Source of the DNA: DYJE01 sp041660385
GTDB lineage: Bacteria; Desulfobacterota; Desulfobacteria; Desulfobacterales; Desulfolunaceae
Assembly: GCA_041660385.1 (NCBI GenBank)
Contig: JBAZWJ010000005.1
Coordinates: forward strand, 56,829 to 120,828
Direction: 5' to 3'
Length of the DNA stretch: 64,000 nucleotides
Shown: positions 26,476 through 35,254 of the stretch, one piece after another
Layout of the letters: each line of letters opens with the position of its first letter
Numbering within the stretch: the stretch's first letter is position 1
Translations under genes and position numbers: made by a program
The notes under the pieces: model-generated
The model's database searches: none
Told to the model about the DNA's origin: nothing
The model's input: the letters and a program-made list of their open reading frames with translations, nothing else

Positions 26476-27735
26476 ATGAATAAAAAAGAATTTAAAGTCA
26501 AGGGAACGGCAGAACCCCAAACAGCCCACCACGCCTTGAAAAGAAATACGGAGGGAATGATGGGGGGATTTATCATTATTGGACTTCCCCATGGCGCGAA
26601 AATCGATGATCTTGAGCTTGTGGAGCATATCAAACGTCATTCGAAGAATAGCCCCATCGTTATGCTGGCTGGTGATAATTCTGAAAGCCAAATTGAAGCA
26701 GCTCTTAAAATAGGTATGAGCGATTTTTTCAAGTGGCCATGTCAGGCCAAGACAATCCTTGAAAGATTTAAAATCAGGATGCATGAGAATCTGTTGGAAC
26801 CTTCTTCTGATTATTCGGAATCAGATGGCTTTGTTACGGGCAAGAGCCCTCTGATGAAAAAGATAAAGGATTACTTGAAAAAAATTGCTGTTACGGACAG
26901 CAATGTTCTTTTAACCGGTGAGACCGGTACCGGAAAGGATATCGCAGCGGAATACATTCATAAAAACAGCATACGCAAAATACGACCGCTATTATGTGTC
27001 AATTGCACGGCTTTTCCTGAAACCCTTCTCGAAAGTGAGTTGTTCGGTTATGAGAAAGGGGCTTTTACCAGCGCAATGACGGCAAGGCCAGGAAAGTTCG
27101 AGATGGCCTCAGGTGGGACGTTGTTTCTCGATGAAATCGGGGATATGGGTATGAGCGCTCAGGCCAAAATTTTGAGAGCCATCGAAAAAAAAGAGATATG
27201 GCGTATTGGCGGGGATAAACCCTATTTATCAGATTTCAGACTGATTACAGCCACAAACCGTAATCCGGAGCATCTTATTGATACAGGTCAATTCAGAGAG
27301 GACTTGTATTACAGGTTGAATATTGCCCGAGTCCACCTCCCGCCTTTAAGAGACAGAAGAGAAGATATCGAAGAATTGACCCATTACGCCATAGGTGTTT
27401 TGAACAGGAAACTTAATACGAGGATTCGAGGGGTTTCATCAGAAGTTAAGACCCTGTTTCATACATATGACTGGCCTGGAAATGTTAGGCAGCTGAATAA
27501 TGTCATCGAGGCGTCGTTTATTAATTCACCCCTCCATATCATTACGTATCATGATCTCCCGGAATCATTCAGAATGCATTTTTATTCCAAAAATCAGAAT
27601 CATAACGGCGAATGTGACGAGTTGCAGCGCGTTCTCCTGGAAACAGGCTGGAACATATCGAAAGCAGCTGAAAAAATGAGTGTATCCCGGATGACACTGT
27701 ATAGAAAAATGAATAAATATCGAATTACCCGTTAA
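26476..27735 (+). CDS. Sigma-54-dependent transcriptional activator with atypical receiver and GAFTSA loop
   Basis: A 419-residue enhancer-binding protein. Residues about 25-110 resemble the second half of a receiver domain (IVMLAGDN, then GMSDFFKWP), but the phosphoacceptor Asp position reads IIIG and the first strand is missing. The AAA+ domain follows, with Walker A GETGTGKD near 149-156, Walker B GGTLFLDEIGD and the sensor segment around RLITATNRNP. The sigma-54 contact loop, normally GAFTGA, reads GAFTSA at 195-200. A Fis-type helix-turn-helix (SKAAEKMSVSRMTLYRKM) ends the protein. It should bind upstream sites and open sigma-54 promoters. It lies immediately upstream of the injection-system operon, whose promoter is of sigma-54 type, and probably controls it. 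Confidence 0.9.
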   Translation: MNKKEFKVKGTAEPQTAHHALKRNTEGMMGGFIIIGLPHGAKIDDLELVEHIKRHSKNSPIVMLAGDNSESQIEAALKIGMSDFFKWPCQAKTILERFKIRMHENLLEPSSDYSESDGFVTGKSPLMKKIKDYLKKIAVTDSNVLLTGETGTGKDIAAEYIHKNSIRKIRPLLCVNCTAFPETLLESELFGYEKGAFTSAMTARPGKFEMASGGTLFLDEIGDMGMSAQAKILRAIEKKEIWRIGGDKPYLSDFRLITATNRNPEHLIDTGQFREDLYYRLNIARVHLPPLRDRREDIEELTHYAIGVLNRKLNTRIRGVSSEVKTLFHTYDWPGNVRQLNNVIEASFINSPLHIITYHDLPESFRMHFYSKNQNHNGECDELQRVLLETGWNISKAAEKMSVSRMTLYRKMNKYRITR

Positions 27736-27784
27736 GAATTAACCCTCATTCCCCCCCCCTCCAATTCATTTTGAAAAAACATAT

Positions 27785-27967
27785 TGTGACATTATTGCAT
27801 GTGATAATACATTGAATCTATGCATTTTTAAATAGATTTGTGTCAATGTGTTACATTGCAAGCTCCTTGTTTGTTACATATTGATATCAAGAATCTTGCG
27901 ATTATAATAAATAGTATCAATAAGTTTCTCTGATTGATGCTTCACGCATGATTCTTTTTATGTAACA
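27785..27967. promoter_or_regulatory. Four TGT(T/G)ACAT octamers, candidate activator-binding sites
   Basis: TGTGACAT at 27785, TGTTACAT at 27849 and 27872, and the inverted ATGTAACA at 27960 lie 100-280 bases upstream of the sigma-54 promoter at 28065. That is the usual distance for enhancer sites of sigma-54 activators. Two of them are 23 bases apart, near two helical turns. The link to the activator encoded just upstream is inferred from position. Confidence 0.55.
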
Positions 27968-28064
27968 TCACTATTTCTGACCCTATGATTATGATTTCAT
28001 CAACCTTTCAATAATGCAGAACTTATCAGTACGTTACCTCTTAAGTGATTAAAAACAATACTGG

Positions 28065-28080
28065 TGGCATCATTATTGCT
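28065..28080 (+). promoter_or_regulatory. Sigma-54 (-24/-12) promoter of the injection-system operon
   Basis: TGGCATCATTATTGCT fits the sigma-54 consensus with correct spacing between GG and GC. The expected transcription start is near 28091, about 70 bases before the ATG of the AAA ATPase gene. It is nearly identical to the promoter of the PEP-CTERM gene at 9955-9970. Confidence 0.8.
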
Positions 28081-28163
28081 CAGGATAAATTTATTCATTA
28101 TCAATAAATAATCAACAAAAAACACAAATAAAAAGAACACTCGTCTCAGGCGATCTAATAATA

Positions 28164-30344
28164 ATGACTGGAGAATACTACAAAAATTCCATTGAACACC
28201 TGACTGCGGAGTTGGAGCGTATTGATCTGCTGATAAGAAATCAGTACCAGCTTGCGAAACATCAATTTGAAAAGAAAGGTGAATTCCACGGTTTATATAT
28301 TTCGGAAGATGAAGTTGAAACTTATTTAAAAAATCCTCTTGGGCTTCCTTTATGGGCACGTTCTGAACATTCGCTAAAAAACTATTCAGATTATATTGAT
28401 CTGGAGCAGGCCATAGAAAAAAGGGTTCTTGAAAGCAACAAGCTGGGTATAGACCTTCGTCTGGGTCGAATGTCACAGGTGTTCGGGCTTGAACATTCGG
28501 ACGTGGACCTCCTTCTGATCTGCCTCGCATCAGAATTGAATTCCGGTTATGAAAAGATTTTCGCCTACCTTCAGGATGATTTCACACGAAAAAAACCTTC
28601 GGTGGAACTGGCGCTCAATATCCTGTGTACTTCATTTCAGGAAAAAATGATGTTGCGGAAACGTCTGAGATCAGGGTCACCTCTCATAGATCAGCGGATT
28701 ATCCATGTGGATGATGATCCTGCTGTTCAGAATCTACCGTTCATATCCCGTTTCCTCCATGTGGATGAGAGGATTGTCGCCTTTCTTTTTGATGAAAACA
28801 TTTTGGACCCTCAACTGAACAATGTGGTTCGTCTCGTTAAACCGGACAAGGGATTTGAAGAACTGGTCCTGTCGGAGAATATCAAATCGTCTTTAAAAGC
28901 TTTTTCAGAAAATCACGACCAAAACCGAAGCACCGTTCTTTATTTTTACGGACCCTATGGAACAGGGAAAAAAAGCGCTGCTGAAGCGATCTGTCTTGCA
29001 TGGGAAAAAAGCCTATTTGTGGCGGATGTGGGTCGAATCACCGGCCCGGACGCCAATGACGTATCTCTGATTGTCCGTAAGATCATCAGGGAAGCGGTTC
29101 TGCAAAATGCCTGTATTTATTGGGACCATGGTGAAACGCTGTTTAACGAAGACAGAAAACGGTTGTTGAGTGACTTTATGGGGTCCATCGAAGCGTCTGG
29201 CGTTTTATGCTTTCTGTCCGGAACAAACCCATGGGAGCCCCGGAATCAGTTTTGCGGAGGTTTCTTTGTCCCCTTTGAGTTTCCACTCCCCTCCTATGAC
29301 CAGCGCATGGATTTGTGGAAAAGACAGCTGACTGCTGAAAACATGGGGCATGACGTGGACCCAGCCTCTCTTGCAGCCGGATTCATGTTCAGCGGCGGGC
29401 AGGTCAGGGATGCGGTTCAAACGGCAAAAAGTCTATCACTAAAAAAGACGTCCGATGGAACTAAAATCTCAGCCCACGATCTTCGAACAGCATGTCTGCT
29501 CCAGTCAAACAGAAAACTCGCCACACTGGCAAGAAAGATCACACCGTCATGTACCTGGGATGACATTGTTCTTCCCCCAGACAGACTTGAGCAGTTGAAA
29601 GATATTGTGAATCACGCCAGGCACAAGGCCCTTGTTTTTGACAGCTGGGGTTTTGGCCGGAAGCTGTCTTACGGCAAAGGTCTGAATGTTTTGTTCGCAG
29701 GTCCGTCGGGAACAGGCAAGACCATGTCGGCTGAAATCATGGCCGCTGATCTCGGGCTCCACCTTTATAAGATTGATCTGGCCCGTGTGGTCAGCAAATA
29801 CATCGGAGAGACGGAAAAGAACCTGTCGAAAATCTTCGAAGAAGCGGAAACGAGCAATGCCATCCTTTTTTTTGACGAAGCCGATGCGATTTTCGGAAAA
29901 CGCAGCGAGGTCCATGACTCACATGATCGCTATGCCAATATCGAAACCAGCTATCTGCTCCAGAGAATGGAAGAGTACGAAGGGATCACCATTCTCGCCA
30001 CCAATTTCAGACGGAACATGGATGATGCCTTTGTTCGACGTATCCAGTATGCGGTGGAGTTTCCGTTTCCAGAAAAGCATGACAGGCGGGCAATCTGGAC
30101 AAAAACTTGGCCCCATGAGCTGCCACTTTCAGATGATATCGACTTTGATTTTCTTGCCGGACGCTTTGAAATGAGCGGCGGTAATATCAAAAACATCTGT
30201 CTGAATGCCGCGTTTATCGCAGCAGCCAACGGAAAAACCGTGACCATGAATCACCTGATGAAAGCTACGAGGAACGAGTACAGGAAGATGGGGAAGCTGC
30301 TGATGGGAGGCGAGTTTCTGGAGTTGAAAAGTGCCTCTTTTTGA
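28164..30344 (+). CDS. eCIS AAA+ ATPase with two ATPase modules
   Basis: A 726-residue protein typical of the ATPase found in extracellular contractile injection systems (Afp15/Pvc15 type). Residues 1-200 are a helical N-terminal region. A first, degenerate P-loop module around 262-270 reads FYGPYGTGKKS. A complete AAA+ module follows with Walker A GPSGTGKT at about 513-520, Walker B AILFFDEADAIFGKRSE near 565-580 and a sensor segment ILATNFRRNMDDAFVRR with likely Arg finger. In related systems this ATPase is needed for assembly or cargo loading, not for contraction. It is the first gene after the sigma-54 promoter, whereas in many eCIS loci it is near the end. A Shine-Dalgarno sequence is weak. 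Confidence 0.9.
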   Translation: MTGEYYKNSIEHLTAELERIDLLIRNQYQLAKHQFEKKGEFHGLYISEDEVETYLKNPLGLPLWARSEHSLKNYSDYIDLEQAIEKRVLESNKLGIDLRLGRMSQVFGLEHSDVDLLLICLASELNSGYEKIFAYLQDDFTRKKPSVELALNILCTSFQEKMMLRKRLRSGSPLIDQRIIHVDDDPAVQNLPFISRFLHVDERIVAFLFDENILDPQLNNVVRLVKPDKGFEELVLSENIKSSLKAFSENHDQNRSTVLYFYGPYGTGKKSAAEAICLAWEKSLFVADVGRITGPDANDVSLIVRKIIREAVLQNACIYWDHGETLFNEDRKRLLSDFMGSIEASGVLCFLSGTNPWEPRNQFCGGFFVPFEFPLPSYDQRMDLWKRQLTAENMGHDVDPASLAAGFMFSGGQVRDAVQTAKSLSLKKTSDGTKISAHDLRTACLLQSNRKLATLARKITPSCTWDDIVLPPDRLEQLKDIVNHARHKALVFDSWGFGRKLSYGKGLNVLFAGPSGTGKTMSAEIMAADLGLHLYKIDLARVVSKYIGETEKNLSKIFEEAETSNAILFFDEADAIFGKRSEVHDSHDRYANIETSYLLQRMEEYEGITILATNFRRNMDDAFVRRIQYAVEFPFPEKHDRRAIWTKTWPHELPLSDDIDFDFLAGRFEMSGGNIKNICLNAAFIAAANGKTVTMNHLMKATRNEYRKMGKLLMGGEFLELKSASF

Positions 30345-30405
30345 ATGGAGTAATTGGATTACACAAAATGCTAAAGAATACTGATGAAGGAGTATTAAAC
30401 CGGCC

Positions 30406-31005
30406 ATGATCGTTGACCTTGACAACAGCCTTGCTGAGCTTCTGAAACAGGAACTGCTTCCTGTGATCGGATCATCGGTGAACATCAGTTTTGCCACGCC
30501 GGACGGTGATTTTCCTCCATCTTCGGTGACACTTCCTGCCGTGGATCTTTTTCTGTACGATGTCCGGGAAAACATGGAACTCCGGTCAAACGACTGGATC
30601 ATCACAAAGAACAGCGACGGGTCAACAACACGGAAACGGCCACCGGTCCGGGTGGAATGCTCCTATATGATCACGGCCTGGCCTGCTGAAAGTACGCCCA
30701 ATCCACCCCAGGACGAACATTATATGCTGGGCGAGGTGATGAAAGTTCTACTCCGCCATCCTGTTCTTCCCAACGGAATACTGAAAGGCAGCCTGAAAGA
30801 TCAGGAACCGCCCCTTCCCACAGTGACACTCCAGGCGGGACAGCTCCAGAGTCTTGGGGAGTTCTGGCAGGCTCTGGGAGGAAAACCCAAGGCTGTGTTG
30901 AATTACAAGGTCATTATCAGTGTTGATGTTCATAAAACCCTTGTTTCAGGGCCGGCTGTCATCGACAAACACTTGAAATTCAAAGTGGGCACTGAGGAGG
31001 ACTAA
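30406..31005 (+). CDS. DUF4255-like eCIS tail terminator protein
   Basis: A 199-residue protein with the opening MIVDLDNSLAELLKQELLP and the segments LPAVDLFLYDVRENMELRSNDW and PPVRVECSYMITAW. These are characteristic of the DUF4255 family (Pvc16/Afp16), which caps the tube and sheath end in contractile injection systems. The C-terminal part ends LVSGPAVIDKHLKFKVG. It lies 61 bases after the ATPase and three bases before the next gene, consistent with one operon. The role is known from relatives, not shown by sequence alone. Confidence 0.85.
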   Translation: MIVDLDNSLAELLKQELLPVIGSSVNISFATPDGDFPPSSVTLPAVDLFLYDVRENMELRSNDWIITKNSDGSTTRKRPPVRVECSYMITAWPAESTPNPPQDEHYMLGEVMKVLLRHPVLPNGILKGSLKDQEPPLPTVTLQAGQLQSLGEFWQALGGKPKAVLNYKVIISVDVHKTLVSGPAVIDKHLKFKVGTEED

Positions 31006-31008
31006 CGC

Positions 31009-31638
31009 TTGGCTGTTTTTGAAACCATACGACATCAGGTCACCATCGCCGGAAAGGTGAAGGACAGGGTCACGGGAAAGCCTTTGGAGGATGTGTTGAT
31101 TGAAATTGTGGACGCTCCTCCGGCATACCTTGCCATGATCGACACTCAATCCCGTATCTACGGTGCAGCCTGGGCAACCATGGCCAAGCGCCCGGACAGA
31201 ACCGTGACTCGTCCCGACGGCCATTTCCATTTTATGGATCTGCCGGACGGAACTTATACGGTGACGGCTTCGTGTAAACGGTTTGGAAAAAGGTACGGAA
31301 CAGCCGAACGTGATGTTACGGTAAGCCGCACACCCCAGGGGAATGTGATTCTTGTTTCATCGGATATTCTTCTTGCGCCAAGCACGGTGAAAGGGAGGAT
31401 TTTGAGACAGGGGGCATCCACGCCGGTGATCATGGCAGAAATCCGGGTGTCAGGAAGCCTTGAATACAGCCACAGCGATGAAAACGGAGATTACATTCTG
31501 GCCGGAATAGAGGCTTCGGCAGCATGTCCACGGTCGATCACCGTTTCAGCCGTGGGGTATCAGGACAGAACCCTTGATGTTCTACTTCCCGCCGCTGGCG
31601 ATGAAGTTGTTTTAAATATACAGATTGCACCTCTTTAA
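31009..31638 (+). CDS. Carboxypeptidase-regulatory-like domain protein
   Basis: The protein has 209 residues and starts at a TTG three bases after the DUF4255-like gene. Two beta-sandwich repeats of the carboxypeptidase regulatory-like type can be seen: VTIAGKVKDRVTGKPLEDVLIEI with DGHFHFMDLPDGTYTVTAS, and VKGRILRQG with DENGDYILAGIE. Such domains are small prealbumin-like folds used for binding or surface decoration. The gene sits between the terminator and sheath genes of the eCIS, where DUF4255 homologues in other loci are sometimes followed by such a domain. It may be an external collar or decoration protein. No enzymatic residues are visible. Confidence 0.75.
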   Translation: MAVFETIRHQVTIAGKVKDRVTGKPLEDVLIEIVDAPPAYLAMIDTQSRIYGAAWATMAKRPDRTVTRPDGHFHFMDLPDGTYTVTASCKRFGKRYGTAERDVTVSRTPQGNVILVSSDILLAPSTVKGRILRQGASTPVIMAEIRVSGSLEYSHSDENGDYILAGIEASAACPRSITVSAVGYQDRTLDVLLPAAGDEVVLNIQIAPL

Positions 31639-31735
31639 CGGGTTTTACGGGGTGCCGGAATGATGAATTGTTTTGGCGATATTTTGAATGAATGTGAGTT
31701 ACGTTTCCTATCATCATAGTTAAGGAGGTAAGATC

Positions 31736-33172
31736 ATGGCACAGTACCTTTCACCTGGTGTTTATGTTGAAGAAATACCATCCGGGATCCAGCCCATTGC
31801 AGGGGTGGGCACCAGCACGGCCGGTTTTATCGGCGTTTTTTCAGACAGCACGCTGACCATTCCTGTGAGTTCGAGCCTTGCCAAAGCCGAGGCCATTGGC
31901 ACAGGCGACGGCACCGCCACTGTTTTTAATCTGGACAACTATCCGGTGCTCACAACATCCGGCTCCTTTGAAATCCGGGTGAACGGCGCAGCAGTGACAG
32001 CCACATTGTCAAACGACACAACAAGCGAAGTGTCACAGGTGACTTTTTCAACGGCTCCTGCCGATGATGCCGTGATCACGGGGGATTATGTCTATGAATA
32101 CGTGACAAGCATCGTTACGCCTCTGGCTGCCGGTGAAGTGAAACTCTGCACCAATTTCAATGAGTTCAAGAAGTTTTTCGGGGGTTTTTCCACAAGCACA
32201 GAGCAACGTGCGCTGGCCCATGCTGTTTACGGCTTTTTCAACAATGGCGGTACACGCTGCTTTGTGGTTCGGGAATCCGCAACCACAACCGTCGCCTCAT
32301 CGGCTCTGGCAAAATTTGAAGCCATTGACGAGATCGCCATTGTGGCGGCACCCGGAGTGATTGATGACGGCGTGAGAAGTGATATCGTCACCCATTGCAA
32401 GATCAAGACAACGGATCGTTTCGCCATTTTCGACAGCGCGGAAACCGTGGAAGACAGTTCAGGCAACCTGAATCTCGCCCTGCTTGATCCTTCAAACACA
32501 GCGAACATCCTGCCTGATAATTCGGATTACGCTGCTTTCTATTTCCCCTGGCTTGAAGTGTTCGATCCGGCCACCAAAATCCAGTTCCCCAAAGGAAACG
32601 GAAGGATCTGCGTTCCGCCGTCAGGCCATATGGCCGGTATTTACGCCAGGGTTGACACGGCCCGTGGCGTTCACAAAGCACCGGCAAATGAAGTTCCCAT
32701 GGGCGTTCTGGGGCTTAAATACAATATCAGCAAAGCCCAGCAGGACGGTCTGAACCCGCAAGGTGTGAACTGCATCAGGGACATGAACGGCAATATCCGT
32801 GTCTGGGGCGCTCGTACCATCGGTGGTGACAAAAACGGCGAATGGAAGTACATCAACGTGCGCCGACTGTTCCTTTTCTTACGTGAATCCATCGACGAAG
32901 GAACCCAGTGGATCGTTTTCGAACCCAATGACATGGCGCTGTGGGCCAAGATCAGACGGAATATTTCGGCTTTCCTCACCAACGTATGGCGGTCCGGCGC
33001 TCTTTTCGGAGCCACACCCCAGGAAGCGTTTTATGTGAAATGTGATGAAGAAACCAATCCCCCCGATGTCCGCGATCTGGGTCAGGTGGTGACGGAGATC
33101 GGGGTGGCTGTAGTGAAACCTGCTGAATTCGTGATCTTCCGTATCAGCCAGTGGGCAGGCCCCGGAGAGTGA
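31736..33172 (+). CDS. Contractile tail sheath protein 1, with an inserted surface domain
   Basis: A 478-residue sheath subunit of the eCIS. The start MAQYLSPGVYVEEIPSG and the C-terminal region KYINVRRLFLFLRESIDEG, then WIVFEPND and EIGVAVVKPAEFVIFRI, are family hallmarks. Between residues about 45 and 125 is an insert with TGDGTATVFNLDNYPV and VTFSTAPADDAVI, a beta-rich domain like those on phage tail surfaces, so it probably faces outward. A perfect AAGGAGGT ribosome site precedes the ATG, in keeping with a high-copy structural protein. Sheath contraction drives the inner tube through the target membrane. A second sheath gene follows. Confidence 0.95.
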   Translation: MAQYLSPGVYVEEIPSGIQPIAGVGTSTAGFIGVFSDSTLTIPVSSSLAKAEAIGTGDGTATVFNLDNYPVLTTSGSFEIRVNGAAVTATLSNDTTSEVSQVTFSTAPADDAVITGDYVYEYVTSIVTPLAAGEVKLCTNFNEFKKFFGGFSTSTEQRALAHAVYGFFNNGGTRCFVVRESATTTVASSALAKFEAIDEIAIVAAPGVIDDGVRSDIVTHCKIKTTDRFAIFDSAETVEDSSGNLNLALLDPSNTANILPDNSDYAAFYFPWLEVFDPATKIQFPKGNGRICVPPSGHMAGIYARVDTARGVHKAPANEVPMGVLGLKYNISKAQQDGLNPQGVNCIRDMNGNIRVWGARTIGGDKNGEWKYINVRRLFLFLRESIDEGTQWIVFEPNDMALWAKIRRNISAFLTNVWRSGALFGATPQEAFYVKCDEETNPPDVRDLGQVVTEIGVAVVKPAEFVIFRISQWAGPGE

Positions 33173-33354
33173 AATCGGCATAAACCATAAAAATGGCCGT
33201 CATCCGCTATTGGACGCCAACACGTTCGACGTTGGACGTTCATTTTTTTGTTCATTACTTGAAAATTTCTTAAGTCAACAACATTGGGTTGCAAACCCGC
33301 CCATGTTGAGCGATTCGAAAGACCCAGCTCAATTCTAAATATAAAGGTATGACC
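33173..33354. repeat. Short dispersed repeats between the two sheath genes
   Basis: A GTTCGAC/GTTGGACGTTC cluster (33222-33243) of the GAACATCGAAC family is followed by the motif AGTCAACAACATTGGGTTGC and AACCCGCCC at 33272-33304, which also occurs at about 12409-12440. No gene is present. Confidence 0.55.
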
Positions 33355-35013
33355 ATGGCCGTATCCATGAATAAGGCATACAAGACACCCGGTGTTTATC
33401 TGGAATCCCAGGTTCCCGAAAAGGAATTCGTTCTTGAAACGGGGATTCCCGTGTTTGTGGGTCTTATAAGGAAACGAGATCTCGATGCTGCCGGGATGGG
33501 TTCGCGGATCAGGTCAAGCCAAAAGGCAGGGGTGGTCAGAGTCGAACCTCTGTCACAGGTTGCCTACGGTTACAAATCAGGGCTTGCGGATTATTTTCCC
33601 ATGTTCACCACCTTTGCCTCCGTCAAAGAGGCCATGGGGGATTTTTTGAACCTTGCCTTTCTTGGGCTTGCCCTGCGCGGTTTTTATGAAAACGGCGGGA
33701 AGAAATGCTTTGTTCATCCGGTGTGTTACGACGACGATCTCTGCCTTGTCCACGAGGCCATGACCCAGGCTCTTCTCGAACTGGAAGACCTCACCGGTGC
33801 GGATCTGATCTGTGCGCCGGATCTGGGATGGCTGTACAGGGAAGATGAAACCGTTTCTGCGGAAGATGTTTTCGAAATGCAGAACAGGATGCTCGGCCAT
33901 TGCGTCAGAATTACCGGTCGGTTTGCAGTGCTGGATGCCCTTCCCGGTGCGGACACGAATGCTGTGATTGTTCAGAGAAAGAGTCTCAAAGGTGATAACG
34001 GTGCGTTGTACCACCCCTGGCTTAAAACCATGGGGGCAGGAGACGCAGGTGAACAGGTCATGGCTCCGCCCTGCGGCCATGTATGCGGGATTTTCAAGCG
34101 CAGCGATGATGCCAAAGGAGTTCATAAAGCCCCTGCCAACGAGGAAATCCAAGGGGTTACTGATGTTGAAACATGGATCGGCAACAGCGAACAGGATGCC
34201 CTTAATCCGGAGCATGTGAACTGTATCCGGTCGTTTCCGGGCCGTGGCATCAGGATATGGGGTGCAAGAACCGTATCCCGTTATCCAGAATGGACCTATG
34301 TGAACGTGCGACGTTTGTTTCTCACCCTGTCACGCTGGTTGGAAGGCTATATGACGCGCCTGGTGTTCGAACCCAACGGTTCGGCTCTCTGGGCTCGAAT
34401 CACCCGCGAGATTACGGGATTTTTGAACAGCCAGTTTCTTGCCGGAGCCCTCAAGGGAAACAGAGCCAAAGAGGCGTTTTACGTGACTTGTGACAGCAGC
34501 ACCAATACGGAAGATATGCGTGATCTGGGCTGTGTTGTGACAGAAATCGGGCTGGCCCCGGCGTCACCTTGCGAATTCATCATCATCCGCATTGTTCATT
34601 CAGATGGCGGAACGTTGATAAGTGAAGGGCCTGATATTGATCAGGGGCAGGGCGGAACCGTAACGCCTGTTGTGAGTCCCGTGCTTCCGGCTGTTGTCAT
34701 CACCCATATTGAATACACCGTTGAAGGACCGGATTTCCGGGGTGAATACGTGGTGATTGAAAACAGAGACACCCGTGATATGGAACTCGGCAACTGGACT
34801 CTGCTGGACATGGCCGGGCATGTGTACACCTTTCCCAACCTTACCATCGGTCGGGGCAATGTCTGTCGGATCTGGACAAGGACGGGAACTGATTCTACCC
34901 AGGATCTGTTCTGGGGCATGAACCATGCTGTGTGGAACAATACCGGTGACCAGGCTGTGCTTCGTGATCGGGTGGGGCGAACGGTTTGTGTTTATGGTTA
35001 TGCTGGGAGGTAA
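33355..35013 (+). CDS. Contractile tail sheath protein 2 fused to a lamin-tail-like domain
   Basis: The first 425 residues form a sheath subunit (YKTPGVYLESQ at the start, WTYVNVRRLFLTLSRWLEG and EIGLAPASPCEFIIIRI near the end of the core). After a Gly/Pro/Val linker, the last 106 residues look like a lamin-tail domain: VVITHIEYTVEGPDFRGEYV, IENRDTRDMELGNWTL, a FPNLTIGRGNVCRIWT segment and WNNTGDQAVLRDRVG. This immunoglobulin-like fold appears in secreted bacterial proteins as an adhesion or anchoring unit. Two starts six bases apart are possible; ATG 33355 fits AAAGG better than ATG 33349. It probably forms a minor sheath layer, such as the base or cap, with outward domains. Confidence 0.9.
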   Translation: MAVSMNKAYKTPGVYLESQVPEKEFVLETGIPVFVGLIRKRDLDAAGMGSRIRSSQKAGVVRVEPLSQVAYGYKSGLADYFPMFTTFASVKEAMGDFLNLAFLGLALRGFYENGGKKCFVHPVCYDDDLCLVHEAMTQALLELEDLTGADLICAPDLGWLYREDETVSAEDVFEMQNRMLGHCVRITGRFAVLDALPGADTNAVIVQRKSLKGDNGALYHPWLKTMGAGDAGEQVMAPPCGHVCGIFKRSDDAKGVHKAPANEEIQGVTDVETWIGNSEQDALNPEHVNCIRSFPGRGIRIWGARTVSRYPEWTYVNVRRLFLTLSRWLEGYMTRLVFEPNGSALWARITREITGFLNSQFLAGALKGNRAKEAFYVTCDSSTNTEDMRDLGCVVTEIGLAPASPCEFIIIRIVHSDGGTLISEGPDIDQGQGGTVTPVVSPVLPAVVITHIEYTVEGPDFRGEYVVIENRDTRDMELGNWTLLDMAGHVYTFPNLTIGRGNVCRIWTRTGTDSTQDLFWGMNHAVWNNTGDQAVLRDRVGRTVCVYGYAGR

Positions 35014-35250
35014 CCCGGGGTGGTTATGAATGAAGAACATCGAACATTCAACATCGAATGGTTGCTGATCTGGCTGTGCGGGACTTGTAGGGGCAGGACC
35101 TTGTGTCTGCCCTTTGGTTACTAAAAATTAATCATCATCTTGATTACGAAACTTAATAGATGGTAGGCGGAATCGCCAAAAATACAACGAGATATAGTTA
35201 ATAAACAAACGTCAAACAAAAAAGACTTAACCAACTCAAACAGGAGGAAA
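35014..35250. other. Spacer between sheath 2 and tube 1 with a short repeat
   Basis: The 240-base gap holds one forward cluster of GAACATCGAAC-type units (35035-35061) and otherwise AT-rich sequence. No gene is seen. A strong AGGAGG ribosome site for the tube gene lies at its end. Confidence 0.5.
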
Positions 35251-35254
35251 ACAT

